Assembly (NCBI GenBank): GCA_964611895.1
Contig: CAZTDN010000005.1
Span: 59,517-123,516 of the forward strand
Reading direction: 5' to 3'
Length of the DNA: 64,000 nt
Source: JAIEOG01 sp964611895
Lineage (GTDB): Bacteria > Bdellovibrionota > FAC87 > UBA2466
Of this stretch, positions 8,061 through 17,156 are shown in pieces. Made by a program: the position numbers and the translations under genes. Position 1 is the first letter of the stretch. Every line of letters starts with the position of its first letter. The notes below the pieces were generated by a model that saw only the letters and a list, made by a program, of their open reading frames with translations, made no database searches and was not told where the DNA came from.

Positions 8061-9896
8061 ATGCAGAGAAACCAAAACGTTCGTAATATTGCGATTATCG
8101 CTCACGTGGATCATGGCAAAACCACTCTGGTGGACGGCCTGCTTTGGCAGAGCGGTTTGTTTCGTGAAAACCAGAACGTTGCCGAACGGGCGATGGACAA
8201 CCTGGATATCGAGCGTGAACGAGGTATTACGCTCACTGCAAAAAATGCCTCCATTATCTATGAGGGTACCCGAGTAAATATCGTAGACACCCCCGGCCAC
8301 GCGGATTTTGGTGGTGAAGTTGAACGTGGGCTGATGATGGTGGATGGTGCGCTGCTCTTGGTGGATGCAGCCGAAGGACCGCTTCCGCAAACACGTTTCG
8401 TTCTCAAGCACGCCCTCGAACGCGATTTGAAAATTATTTTAGTGGTGAACAAAATCGATCGTCCTGATGCGAGGGCGGCTGAAGTGGTGGAGGAGATCTA
8501 CAATCTGTTTTTGGATCTTGATGTAAAAGACCACCAGATCGACTTTCCGATAATTTATACCAATGCTCGCAAGCGAATTGCGTTAAGCTCTCCGGACGAA
8601 TCCCAAGAGGGCAAAGATCTCTCTTTGCTTTTTAAAACCATTCTTGAAGTCATTCCGGGGCCAGTCGTCGGAGAAGGCGGGCTGAGAATGCTGCTCGCAA
8701 ACACGAGCTATAGTGACTATGTAGGGCGCCTGGGAGTGGGTCGATTGTTTTCGGGGAGTGTGCGAGTCGGCGACAAAGTGCGTGTTTGCCGTGCGGATGG
8801 GACAGCTCCCGAAGAAAAAGTCACAGCCATTTATGGGTACCAAGGGCTTCAGATGGTTCCAGTGGAATCCGCTGCCGCGGGTGAAATTGCAATCGTCGCT
8901 GGGCCAGAGGAAATGAGCATCGGGGACACGCTCACCGATCCCGCTAACCCTGAACCGCTACCGCGTATTACCGTGGAAGAACCCACGATTTCGATCGAAT
9001 TCTTGGTAAGTACCTCACCCCTTGCTGGAAAAGACGGCAAACCTTGCACTTCTCGCACTCTAGTCGATCGTCTCGGAAAAGAGCTGCGAACGAACGTCTC
9101 GCTGCAAATGATGAAAGGCGCGACGCCTGATAGCACCATCCTTAAAGGACGAGGCGAGTTGCAATTTGCTGTCCTAGCGGAACAAATGCGGCGGGAAGGT
9201 TTGGAGTTTGCGCTGGGACGCCCTAAAGTCATCATGAAAGAAGTCGATGGGCAGACTCAAGAACCCTTAGAACACGTCGTGATGGATGTTCCCGAAGCCA
9301 ATGTTGGAGTGATCACTGAAAAGTTAGGCATTCGAAAAGGCGAGATGACCAATTTGCAGAAAATGGGGGCCAATCGAGTGCGGTTGGAGTTTGATATCCC
9401 ATCGCGTGGATTGATTGGCTTTCGTACCGAGTTTCTCAACGATACGCGCGGATCGGGGCTGATGAGCTCTTATTTGATCGGGTATGTTCCATTTCGGGGA
9501 CACATTATCGATCGAGTAAACGGAGCTTTGGTTGCGGACAGGGCGGGAAAAACCACGCCTTACGCTCTATTTAACCTCGAAGCTCGCGGTAAGCTGATGG
9601 TCAAAGAAGGCATTGAAGTTTACGAAGGCATGGTGGTTGGAGAGCACAATCGAAACAACGACATCAATGTCAACGTCTGCCGAGAGAAGAAACTTACTAA
9701 CATTCGCGCCGCAGGTAGCGATGAGAATGTGATTCTCACTCCCGTTCCACCGCTCACTTTGGAATGGTGCATCGCGTGGATGGGCGAAGATGAGCTGCTC
9801 GAAGTCACGCCAAAGTATTTGCGATTGCGCAAACGCATTTTGGATCAAAATAAGCGCTCGATCATCCGTTCGCCGAAGGAAGAAGACGACGAATAG
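8061..9896 (+). CDS. typA: Ribosome-associated GTPase TypA/BipA
   Basis: This is a 611-residue translational GTPase of normal length. The G domain shows AHVDHGKTTLVD (P-loop), RGITLTAKN (switch I), DTPGHADFGGEVE (G3) and NKIDRPDAR (G4). Domain II, EF-G-like domains III and V, and the TypA-specific C-terminal region (PSRGLIGFRTEFLNDTRG) follow. TypA binds the ribosome and helps 50S assembly and growth under cold or stress. AGGA upstream of the ATG at 8061 supports the start. It appears to be a single-gene unit; nagZ has its own promoter downstream. Confidence 0.97.
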   Translation: MQRNQNVRNIAIIAHVDHGKTTLVDGLLWQSGLFRENQNVAERAMDNLDIERERGITLTAKNASIIYEGTRVNIVDTPGHADFGGEVERGLMMVDGALLLVDAAEGPLPQTRFVLKHALERDLKIILVVNKIDRPDARAAEVVEEIYNLFLDLDVKDHQIDFPIIYTNARKRIALSSPDESQEGKDLSLLFKTILEVIPGPVVGEGGLRMLLANTSYSDYVGRLGVGRLFSGSVRVGDKVRVCRADGTAPEEKVTAIYGYQGLQMVPVESAAAGEIAIVAGPEEMSIGDTLTDPANPEPLPRITVEEPTISIEFLVSTSPLAGKDGKPCTSRTLVDRLGKELRTNVSLQMMKGATPDSTILKGRGELQFAVLAEQMRREGLEFALGRPKVIMKEVDGQTQEPLEHVVMDVPEANVGVITEKLGIRKGEMTNLQKMGANRVRLEFDIPSRGLIGFRTEFLNDTRGSGLMSSYLIGYVPFRGHIIDRVNGALVADRAGKTTPYALFNLEARGKLMVKEGIEVYEGMVVGEHNRNNDINVNVCREKKLTNIRAAGSDENVILTPVPPLTLEWCIAWMGEDELLEVTPKYLRLRKRILDQNKRSIIRSPKEEDDE

Positions 9897-9903
9897 GATT
9901 CGC

Positions 9904-9931
9904 TTGTACCTGTTCGTACCCCGGTTATACT
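9904..9931 (+). promoter_or_regulatory. Sigma-70-like promoter for nagZ
   Basis: TTGTAC and TATACT are separated by 16 bases, a good match to the housekeeping consensus, and lie about 20 bases before the nagZ start. The -10 box lies in the loop of the inverted repeat described separately. The call is by eye only. Confidence 0.5.
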
Positions 9932-9947
9932 TATCTCCTGGGGTACG
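9915..9947. repeat. Inverted repeat across the nagZ -10 region
   Basis: CGTACCCC (9915-9922) and GGGGTACG (9940-9947) are perfect 8-base inverted arms. The 17 bases between them contain the -10 box. The position fits an operator or a leader hairpin next to the nagZ start codon. Confidence 0.55.
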
Positions 9948-9950
9948 TCG

Positions 9951-11072
9951 ATGGCATCTACCGAATTAAAACGCAAAATAGGGCAGCTTTTTATCCTGGG
10001 TTTCGATGGGCACACTGTGCCATCGACTTTTCGAGACTTCATTCAAGAATATCACTTGGGTGGCGTCATTTATTTTAAACGTAACGTTCAATCTCCGGCT
10101 CAAATTGCAGAGCTTAGTAATGAGCTTCAGTTTTCGTGTCGGCCCAAAGGGTGCGCGCCGCTGTTTGTGTCCATCGATCATGAAGGTGGCAAAGTCACTC
10201 GATTGAGTAAACCGTTTACGAAGTTTCCCGGCAATGACTCTATTGGAGAATTGGGTTCTCCCAAAGTGGCGTTTGATTTTGGGGCGGTGTTGGGTAAAGA
10301 GCTCAAAGCCGTAGGCATCAACATCAACTACGCGCCTGTTGTCGACGTGAACTCCAATCCGCAGAGCCCCGTGATCAATAGCCGCGCTTTTTCTAATGAT
10401 CCGGAAGTTTGCGGAAAAATGGGTTCGGCAGTGGCTCGAGGCATCCAAAAAATGGGTGTGATAGCTGTGGCTAAACATTTCCCGGGGCATGGAGACACCA
10501 AGGAAGATTCGCATTTTGCACTCCCCAGGGTAGACAAAACTCTCGCACAACTAGAAGAACTTGAACTTATTCCCTTTCGGCGCGTAGTTCGGAGCCGCGT
10601 GGAAGCTATCATGACGGCTCATATCATTAACCCTAATTTGGACGCAGATTTTCCAGCGACAATGTCAGAAAAAACCATTAACGGGTTATTGCGCGAAAAA
10701 CTCCGGTTTACTCGTTTGGTAATCAGCGACGATCTTGAAATGAAGGCTATCAGCGATCATTACGGACCTGACGAAGCCGCGGTCATGTCGATTAAGGCGG
10801 GTTGCGACTTGTTGATTTACCGTGGAGATAATGGTCTACCCATTCAACAAATCGATGCCATCGCCAAGGCAGTGGAAACAGGCGAGATTCCCCAAGCCAC
10901 TTTCACTCAAGCATTGGCCCGAATTGAAGCGGCCAAAAAAATCTACGCTGAGATCCCGAATCCCGTGGATGTGAGCCAAGTGGAAAAGCACATCGGGCTC
11001 GATGCGCATTTTCAGTTGGCCGACACCATTTTTAGAAAAGAGCTTCCCGCTGGGCATATCGAAAGCCTGTAG
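9951..11072 (+). CDS. nagZ: Beta-N-acetylhexosaminidase NagZ (GH3)
   Basis: The 373-residue GH3 enzyme lacks a signal peptide, as expected for cytoplasmic NagZ, which removes GlcNAc from anhydro-muropeptides in cell-wall recycling. The family motif KHFPGHGDT supplies the mobile catalytic histidine, and the nucleophile Asp is in VISDDLEMKAI. Substrate-site residues appear in SIDHEGGKVTRL and NYAPVVDVN. The product is slightly longer than the enteric enzyme of about 340 residues. The convergent kinase gene starts its stop codon 20 bases downstream. Confidence 0.93.
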   Translation: MASTELKRKIGQLFILGFDGHTVPSTFRDFIQEYHLGGVIYFKRNVQSPAQIAELSNELQFSCRPKGCAPLFVSIDHEGGKVTRLSKPFTKFPGNDSIGELGSPKVAFDFGAVLGKELKAVGININYAPVVDVNSNPQSPVINSRAFSNDPEVCGKMGSAVARGIQKMGVIAVAKHFPGHGDTKEDSHFALPRVDKTLAQLEELELIPFRRVVRSRVEAIMTAHIINPNLDADFPATMSEKTINGLLREKLRFTRLVISDDLEMKAISDHYGPDEAAVMSIKAGCDLLIYRGDNGLPIQQIDAIAKAVETGEIPQATFTQALARIEAAKKIYAEIPNPVDVSQVEKHIGLDAHFQLADTIFRKELPAGHIESL

Positions 11073-11091
11073 GTCCGCATCGATTTATCAA

Positions 11092-11733
11092 TCAGCAGTT
11101 AAAAACGAGTTCAGGCTGTTCAAGGGAATTTTCGATGCTCTGAACCACATACGCAAAGTGTTCGGGGTTGCTTTTGATGTCCAATGAATCTGCATGGACG
11201 ACTAGTTTTTTGCCCAGTCGATAACTCTCCATCCAGTCGTCATAGCAAACATTCAAATGTTCTAAATAAGCTGTGGGAATGTCTCTTTCGTAATCCCGCC
11301 CTCGTTCGCGAATGCGTTCTTTTAGAACCTGGACGCTCCGACGGACATAGACGATCAAATCGGGTGGCGTTAAGAACTGCGTCATGGTTGAGTAGAGTTC
11401 GAAGTAGTTCTTATAATCTCGCTCGTCCATTTTTCCCGACTCATGCAGAGCCCTGGCGAAAATGTGAGCATCTTCGTACACAGACCGATCCTGAATTCCC
11501 GAGGCGCTTGCCGAAGTGATGACTTGGTGCGCTTGGAATCGCTTCGAGAGAAAAAAGACCTGCAGCTGCAGCGACCAGCGATTCATGTTTGAGTAAAAAT
11601 CGGAGAGGTAAGGATTGTCTACGACCACTTCATAGTGAGGTGTCCATCCGTAATGTTCCGCCAACATTTGGGTGAGGGTCGTTTTTCCGGAGCCGATGTT
11701 ACCGGCGATAGCGATAAAACGTTTGGTGCTCAT
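11092..11733 (-). CDS. Deoxynucleoside kinase (dAdo/dGuo kinase type)
   Basis: The 213-residue protein has the dNK fold: P-loop AGNIGSGKTTL, the DRSVYEDAHIFA segment that holds the catalytic acid and arginine, and a lid with RERGRDYERD. It phosphorylates deoxynucleosides at the 5' position, salvaging DNA precursors; purine preference is typical for bacterial members of this length but cannot be read from sequence. It reads away from the amino-acid dehydrogenase, leaving 163 bases between the two starts. Its combination with ThyX and Tmk elsewhere in the window covers dNTP supply. Confidence 0.85.
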   Translation of the reverse strand: MSTKRFIAIAGNIGSGKTTLTQMLAEHYGWTPHYEVVVDNPYLSDFYSNMNRWSLQLQVFFLSKRFQAHQVITSASASGIQDRSVYEDAHIFARALHESGKMDERDYKNYFELYSTMTQFLTPPDLIVYVRRSVQVLKERIRERGRDYERDIPTAYLEHLNVCYDDWMESYRLGKKLVVHADSLDIKSNPEHFAYVVQSIENSLEQPELVFNC

Positions 11734-11896
11734 AGAACGTGCGCGAATCCTTAGTTGTAAAACAGGCCGTTCATTCTTGTTACGGTCCGGATCTTATCCC
11801 GTCAAAGCAATTTCCTGACGCGAAGAGCCAAAAACAGTCTCAGTTAACAGTGGTCAATCTTACATCGAGCGTTTATTTTTCTGCTGGGGTGGTGTC

Positions 11897-12946
11897 ATGG
11901 AATGGAAAAGGGAAAACTTCCAAGTCGAAGGTTATGAGCAGGTAACGTACGCCGAGCATTTGCCGTCGGGCATGCGTTCTATCATCGCTGTTCACAACAC
12001 AAATCGCGGGCCGGCGTGTGGTGGGCTTCGACTCTTGCCCTATGCCTCTCAAGCTGAAGCCTTGGAAGATGTTCTGCGACTCTCCAAAGGAATGAGTTAC
12101 AAGTCTGCGTTGGCCGGCATCGGTTTTGGCGGTGGAAAAAGTGTCCTCATCGCCGACCCTGCACGAAAAACCCCTGCCATGCTTCACGCTTTTGGTGAGT
12201 TTGTGAATACTTTCAATGGTCGTTACATTGCGGCTAAAGATATGAACATCAACACCCTCGATTTGGCGGAAGTGTTCAAGAAAACAAAACACGTCCTGGG
12301 CGCCGAAGGCCAGCCCGGATCCGGTGGAGATCCTTCCCCGCTCACTGCAGTCGGCGTGTATCGAGGTATGGAAGCAGCTGCAGAAGTTGCTTTGGGGCAA
12401 AGGTCGTTAAAGGGCGTCCGCGTTGCCATCCAAGGTTTGGGGCATGTGGGTTACGATTTGGCGGAACGCCTGCACAAAGCGGGGGCCGAACTTTGGGTCA
12501 CTGATATTGATTCTAAGTCCGTAGAGAGGGCCAAACAAAAACTGGGAGCCCACCCCGTCGGCCTCGATGAAATTTACGACGTCGACTGTGAGATCTATTC
12601 TCCGTGTGCTCGGGGAGCGACATTAAACTCAAACACGATTTCTCGTCTGAAATGCCGGGCGGTTGTGGGATGCGCGAATAATCAGCTCGCTACCGACCAG
12701 GACGGATTTAGATTGGTCGAAAAGGGCATCCTTTATGCACCGGACTTCGTCGTTAACTCCGGCGGAATCATCAATGTGTTCTGCGAATACGAAGGATACG
12801 ATCCCCAACGTGCAATGAGGCTGGCCGAAGGGATTTTTGACACAACGCGTGAAATCCTCAGGCGTGCGGTTCAGAATGGCAAACCGGCTTTTATCGTAGC
12901 GGAGGGGTTGGCCCAGGAACGTATTAAGAATCCCCAATTGCCGTGA
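11897..12946 (+). CDS. Leucine/valine dehydrogenase-like amino-acid dehydrogenase
   Basis: This 349-residue Glu/Leu/Phe/Val dehydrogenase resembles leucine dehydrogenase most. GGLRLLPYASQAEALEDVLRL is followed by MSYKSALAGIGFGGGKS, with the two catalytic lysines, and by the catalytic Asp in AAKDMN. The Rossmann domain begins at IQGLGHVGYDLAERL. The reaction is reversible NAD-dependent oxidative deamination of a branched-chain amino acid, linking protein-derived amino acids to central metabolism. Substrate choice between Leu, Val and Phe is uncertain. The start has a weak GGGGTGG directly upstream. The next gene begins 12 bases after the stop. Confidence 0.85.
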   Translation: MEWKRENFQVEGYEQVTYAEHLPSGMRSIIAVHNTNRGPACGGLRLLPYASQAEALEDVLRLSKGMSYKSALAGIGFGGGKSVLIADPARKTPAMLHAFGEFVNTFNGRYIAAKDMNINTLDLAEVFKKTKHVLGAEGQPGSGGDPSPLTAVGVYRGMEAAAEVALGQRSLKGVRVAIQGLGHVGYDLAERLHKAGAELWVTDIDSKSVERAKQKLGAHPVGLDEIYDVDCEIYSPCARGATLNSNTISRLKCRAVVGCANNQLATDQDGFRLVEKGILYAPDFVVNSGGIINVFCEYEGYDPQRAMRLAEGIFDTTREILRRAVQNGKPAFIVAEGLAQERIKNPQLP

Positions 12947-12958
12947 TAAAATAAGAGA

Positions 12959-14059
12959 GTGGAAAATCGCCTCTCCTCCGGCCGTTTATTTTTCCTCGGC
13001 ACACCAACTCCCTGGGCTAATCAGTTTTTGGATGCGCTTCAGCAAGCCGGTCCATTTACTATTCAAAGAGAAGAAAATATCGCCCAGTTTTTTGAATATC
13101 CCCAGATTCAAAATCGGGTCAGTGTGGTGTTTTTGGAGCAATCAGCCCACGCTACCAAGCTCCTCTCTGAGTTGCGCGCTTCTAATCGAAAAATAGTTCT
13201 GGTTTGGTTTGGCAAAAATTTCACCAAAGAGGAATTGCAGACCGCCTTTTTATACCGCGTGCATACGGTTCTCGAAAACCCTCAGGCTGCGGATGCAAAG
13301 GTTATGCAGCAAGTGACAGGAGCAATTGCCGCGGCCGAAGCCGCCGAAAGATCCGAAGAGCTCTTGTTTTCCATTAAAGCCGCCGTACTGCAGATTGGAG
13401 AGAATGAAGAAGTTCCTGGGAGTTTAAAGGAGCTTCGAACTGGCTTGTTGAAGCTACAAAAACACGCCGTCACCAATGAGTTTTTGGGCAAGCCCACGCC
13501 CTCGGGCCGGGTTGCTGTGCCTTTTTACAAATCCCAGACTCTCGCCGATTCTCTGTTAATGGTGCAGGACTTAGAGCGCACCGGGGAACTCACAATCCGA
13601 GTTAAAAAACAGAGTTTGCAAGGGAAAATCGTTTTTCTGCAGGGGCGTCCGGTAGCCGCTCAGTGCGGGGAAACCCGAGGATTGAAGGCAATGTACCGCA
13701 TGTTCTTGTGGAGTGAGCCCGAATTTAGCTTTGTCGGCCGGGATCCAGCAGAAACTCCGGTAGAAGAGACTTTTTCGCTTTCACTCAGAGAGATTTGCTT
13801 GGAGGGCGAATCGCTCCGCGCGCGTTTCGAAAAAATTCGACCCCATATTCCGCCTTCCCAAGTCAAACTTAGACTGGAACCCGGGGCTTTGAGCACCCAG
13901 ACGCAACTGGATCGCGATGCGTTTTCCACCCTTTCTTCGGTGGTTGAATTGGGGAAAGTCGCCCAGATCCTGGATTACAACCCCCTTCCCGATGTTGTCC
14001 TATATGAATGCCTGATCGGGCTGAAAAAAAGCGGCTTGGTTCGAGTCATAGCCGGTTAA
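12959..14059 (+). CDS. DUF4388 (PATAN) domain protein
   Basis: The 366-residue protein has an N-terminal part like a degenerate receiver domain (FFLGTPTPW..., VVFLEQSA, LVWFGKNF) without the acidic phosphorylation site. A central DUF4388/PATAN domain covers about residues 195-265 (LADSLLMVQDLERTGELTI, GKIVFLQGRPVAAQCG, YRMFLWSEPEFSFV). The C-terminal part looks like a winged helix (LSSVVELGKVAQILD). PATAN domains occur in gliding and two-component systems of myxobacteria and cyanobacteria as regulatory adaptors. The start is GTG at 12959, without a clear ribosome site. Its partner is unknown. Confidence 0.68.
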   Translation: MENRLSSGRLFFLGTPTPWANQFLDALQQAGPFTIQREENIAQFFEYPQIQNRVSVVFLEQSAHATKLLSELRASNRKIVLVWFGKNFTKEELQTAFLYRVHTVLENPQAADAKVMQQVTGAIAAAEAAERSEELLFSIKAAVLQIGENEEVPGSLKELRTGLLKLQKHAVTNEFLGKPTPSGRVAVPFYKSQTLADSLLMVQDLERTGELTIRVKKQSLQGKIVFLQGRPVAAQCGETRGLKAMYRMFLWSEPEFSFVGRDPAETPVEETFSLSLREICLEGESLRARFEKIRPHIPPSQVKLRLEPGALSTQTQLDRDAFSTLSSVVELGKVAQILDYNPLPDVVLYECLIGLKKSGLVRVIAG

Positions 14060-14107
14060 TGGCTTTTTACTCGACCTCGACCCGAAAAAGTCTTAAAACC
14101 TGGCCCA

Positions 14108-14878
14108 ATGCGTGGTTTCCTCGGAAAAGTAGTCGCCAAAGCCGCTGAGAAAACAGGGTATACCCCTGACGAATTTGCCTACCACGTCTTGCCACGATTT
14201 TTGCTCGAGATCATTCGGCGTTACCTGAGAGTCAAAGTAAAAGGCGTTTCCAATATCCCCAAAAAGGGAGCGTATATCCTCATTGCTAACCATAGCGGTT
14301 TTATGGGGTTCGATGCGTTGATGTTAGCCCATCAGGTAAATGAAAAACGAAAAGTCATTCCTCACATCATTGCACACAAACTTTGGTTTCTTTCTCCAGA
14401 AATCTCTGTGCATGCACACCGGTTTGGCCTGGTGCCAGCCACCTATGAAAATGGCTTGGAGATATTGAATAAGAATGAACCGCTCCTTTTGTTTCCAGAG
14501 GGAGAAGAAGGCAATTTCAAGCCGAGCAGAAAACGCTACCAATTGCGCCGCTTTCGCCGCGGGTTTGTACGTTTAGCTTTGGAAACTGGCGCACCCATTA
14601 TTCCCTCGGTTGTCATCGGCGCCGAGGAAACGCATTTGACCCTGTCTCAAATTCGATGGGCGAAAGACTTGATCGGTACGGTAATTCCGATTCCTTTGAA
14701 TGTCGTTCCTTTACCGGCAAAATGGACCATTCGATTTTTGCCCCCAATCTATTTGGAAAAAAACCCTGAGAAGGCTCGCGATAAAGAGTATGTCACTCAA
14801 TTGAGTAAAAAAATCCGCCTCCTGCTTCAAAAAGAGATCAACGCCGATCTCGAAAAACGCAAGACCATATATATTTAA
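14108..14878 (+). CDS. Lysophospholipid acyltransferase-like (PlsC superfamily)
   Basis: The 256-residue protein has the acyltransferase motif I as NHSGFMGFDALM. The His-Asp spacing is wider than the classical H-x4-D and fits the MGAT-like subgroup. The second motif is FPEGEEGNF, with VIGAEETH further on. Such enzymes move a fatty acyl chain onto a lysolipid or glycerolipid at the inner membrane. The substrate is unknown. There is no strong membrane segment, so it is probably peripheral. The C-terminal third is rich in lysine. Confidence 0.75.
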   Translation: MRGFLGKVVAKAAEKTGYTPDEFAYHVLPRFLLEIIRRYLRVKVKGVSNIPKKGAYILIANHSGFMGFDALMLAHQVNEKRKVIPHIIAHKLWFLSPEISVHAHRFGLVPATYENGLEILNKNEPLLLFPEGEEGNFKPSRKRYQLRRFRRGFVRLALETGAPIIPSVVIGAEETHLTLSQIRWAKDLIGTVIPIPLNVVPLPAKWTIRFLPPIYLEKNPEKARDKEYVTQLSKKIRLLLQKEINADLEKRKTIYI

Positions 14879-14883
14879 GAACC

Positions 14884-14900
14884 AGTCCGAAAAACGGACT
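14884..14900. repeat. Short perfect hairpin after the acyltransferase gene
   Basis: AGTCCG and CGGACT are inverted around five A residues, just after the stop codon. There is no T tract after it, so it is at best a weak terminator or an RNA-end stabiliser. Confidence 0.3.
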
Positions 14901-14968
14901 GCTGTAGCGAAGGGCATTGGTTTCCCAGCTTGTGTGCCCATGGCGCGCGACTTGCAATCCGTTTAGGG

Positions 14969-16480
14969 ATGCCGATTTGCACTTATAGCGCCACTCACCG
15001 TGGAGCAGAAGGGACTGTCGTTGAAGTCGAAGCTTCATTGCAAAAGTCTCTGCCGTCTATTGTCGTGACCGGTCTGCCGGGAGATGTTGTCAAAGAGAGT
15101 CGAGAGCGGATTCGAGCCTGTTTGAGTGCACTCGGATTTGATGTTCCTTCAAGTCGCTTGGTCATTCATTTATCCCCGGCAACCGAAAAAAAACAAGGTA
15201 GCCAACTGGATCTTGCCATCGCGGTTGCTCTGCTTTGCGTCGAGCAGCTAGTTGTCCCCGTCGTGCCAATTGAACAACAGGCCTTTTTGGGGGAGGTGTC
15301 TTTGAACGGCAGAATTCGTGGCGTTCAAGGAGCACTTGCATTGGCCCAGTCCCTTTGTCAGCGAAAGGGGACGCAAACAGTTTTCTTTCCAGAAGAAAAT
15401 GCCGCGGAAGTAGCGCTGCTTCAAGACCCTAAGTGCCGGCCCGTCCACCATGTTTCGCAGGTGCTTGCTGCTTTGGAGGGGCGTGAGCCATTGCCTGCCC
15501 CCCTTTCTAAACCGGAACTTCCTTCACCCAAAAAGCTTCCTCCTCTACTAGATCAGATTCAAGGGCAGGCCTTTGCCAAACGCGCCTTGGAAATAGCACT
15601 TGCGGGTGGGCACCACCTTTTGCTGGTCGGGCCGCCAGGCATTGGCAAAAGCCTTCTAGCCCAAGCGGCACCCAGTTTGCTTCCCCCATTGAGTCAACCC
15701 GAACTCATTCAGCTACTCAAAAACCGAGGGACAGCGGAAGTGGATTTTTCTGTTTGTGCGTCCAGGCCATTTCGCAGTCCGCACCATTCGATTTCGGGAG
15801 CGGGCCTCTTGGGCGGGGGAACGGGGATGATAAGCGGGGGAGAAATAGCGCTGGCACATGGGGGAGTACTTTTTCTCGACGAATTGCCGGAATATCGAAA
15901 AGACGTCCTTGAAGGTTTGAGAGAACCACTGCAGTCGGGCGAAATTCAACTCAGTAGAGTTGGCGCTCGACTCACTTTCCCCGCACGATTTCAGTTGATT
16001 GCGGCGATGAATCCTTGCCCCTGCGGCTATCATTTGGATACGCAGCGGCGCTGCCGTTGTGCACCTCACAAGGCTGATGCCTACCGATCTCGGATTTCGG
16101 GTCCAATATTGGACCGCATGGATATTTGTGCGTTTCTCGGTTCTTCAATTGGAAAAAATGAGACGCCGTATGATTCCCACCTAAAAGTAGCAACGCGCAT
16201 TCAAGTGGCGCGGGAAATACAGCACTCGAGGTATCAAGACTTGGAAATGCTCAATGCCCGAGCTCGTGTAGAAGATCATGCGGGGTTTGAGTTGGGAACG
16301 GAGCAGCGTTCTTGGCTTAATCACCTGTGCAGCCGGGACTACCTAAGTTTTCGTTCACTACACAAGACCATTCGTGTCGGGCGGACAATCGCGGATCTTC
16401 ACGGTGCAGAATTTATTAAGACAGAACACTTACACGAAGCTTGGGATCTGCGGTGTCGAAGTTTGTCGAACTGGTCTTAG
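14969..16480 (+). CDS. comM: ComM/YifB-type Mg-chelatase-like AAA+ ATPase
   Basis: The 503-residue protein has the ComM layout. An N-terminal LonC-like domain (VEASLQKSLPSIVVTGLPG, SQLDLAIAVALL) is followed by the AAA+ domain with Walker A VGPPGIGKS and Walker B LFLDELPEY. A four-cysteine insert (NPCPCGYHLDTQRRCRC) and a C-terminal helical domain complete it. ComM is a hexameric helicase that helps branch migration during natural transformation. The start at 14969 is chosen by homology to the family start; an in-frame TTG lies 13 codons upstream. comF overlaps its 3' end by 28 bases, so the DNA-uptake genes are coupled. Confidence 0.9.
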   Translation: MPICTYSATHRGAEGTVVEVEASLQKSLPSIVVTGLPGDVVKESRERIRACLSALGFDVPSSRLVIHLSPATEKKQGSQLDLAIAVALLCVEQLVVPVVPIEQQAFLGEVSLNGRIRGVQGALALAQSLCQRKGTQTVFFPEENAAEVALLQDPKCRPVHHVSQVLAALEGREPLPAPLSKPELPSPKKLPPLLDQIQGQAFAKRALEIALAGGHHLLLVGPPGIGKSLLAQAAPSLLPPLSQPELIQLLKNRGTAEVDFSVCASRPFRSPHHSISGAGLLGGGTGMISGGEIALAHGGVLFLDELPEYRKDVLEGLREPLQSGEIQLSRVGARLTFPARFQLIAAMNPCPCGYHLDTQRRCRCAPHKADAYRSRISGPILDRMDICAFLGSSIGKNETPYDSHLKVATRIQVAREIQHSRYQDLEMLNARARVEDHAGFELGTEQRSWLNHLCSRDYLSFRSLHKTIRVGRTIADLHGAEFIKTEHLHEAWDLRCRSLSNWS

Positions 16481-17115
16481 ACAGTTGGGACTATCTTCTG
16501 GCTCTGCTTTTTCAGACGGCTTGTTTGGGCTGCAGAGGAGTGGGAGAAAAGGCGCTGTGTGCGAACTGCAGGCGCTTTTCACTTCTGCCGACGAACGGAA
16601 CAGGTGTGGAGGCGGCTCTCGATTATACGGAGCCCGCACGATCAGTACTTCGAGCTGCGAAGTTTCAAAAACGGCGTGAGCTACTGAGGTATTTCAAACC
16701 GGTGGTCTGTTCGATGGACTTTTCGTACGTCCACTCGGACTCGGCGATCGTTCCGGTGCCGTTGCATTGGACCAGCTTCTGGCAACGGGGCTTCAATCAG
16801 AGTGAAATTCTAGCCAAATGGGTGGGAGAGATTACGGGGCGACGCGTTGTCCCGGACGGTCTTTATAGGACGCATCGTACGAAGCCGCAGAGTCTGATCC
16901 GCAGCTCGCACCGCGGCGCGTCGTTAGGGGACTGCTTCGAATGGAGGCGGGGCCACCCGGTACCTGAGCGGGTGCTGCTGGTGGACGATGTTCTGACTTC
17001 CGGAGGTACGGTCCGGGCCTGTGTCGCAGCGCTTAACCGGGCGGGGATTTCACAGATACAGGTATGGACTCTCCTTCGCGCTAGTCGAGCTAAACCGTCA
17101 AAACTCCTCAGCTAA
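16453..17115 (+). CDS. comF: ComF family amidophosphoribosyltransferase-like protein
   Basis: The product of about 220 residues starts with a zinc-finger-like segment, CLGCRGVGEKALCANC. It has the PRTase core with RGFNQSEILA and the PRPP loop VLLVDDVLTSGGT. ComF proteins are needed for natural transformation in several bacteria and act in the cytoplasm with single-strand DNA handling. The start is uncertain: GTG at 16453 has GGGA six bases upstream, while TTG at 16441 is also in frame. Both starts lie inside comM, so translation is likely coupled. Confidence 0.86.
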   Translation: MSKFVELVLDSWDYLLALLFQTACLGCRGVGEKALCANCRRFSLLPTNGTGVEAALDYTEPARSVLRAAKFQKRRELLRYFKPVVCSMDFSYVHSDSAIVPVPLHWTSFWQRGFNQSEILAKWVGEITGRRVVPDGLYRTHRTKPQSLIRSSHRGASLGDCFEWRRGHPVPERVLLVDDVLTSGGTVRACVAALNRAGISQIQVWTLLRASRAKPSKLLS

Positions 17116-17156
17116 CTCGCTATAAATGCCGATGTAATTAGGAGGAGATTCACTTC

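Noticed and set aside
14884..14900. Intrinsic terminator after the acyltransferase
   Set aside because: No T run after the hairpin.
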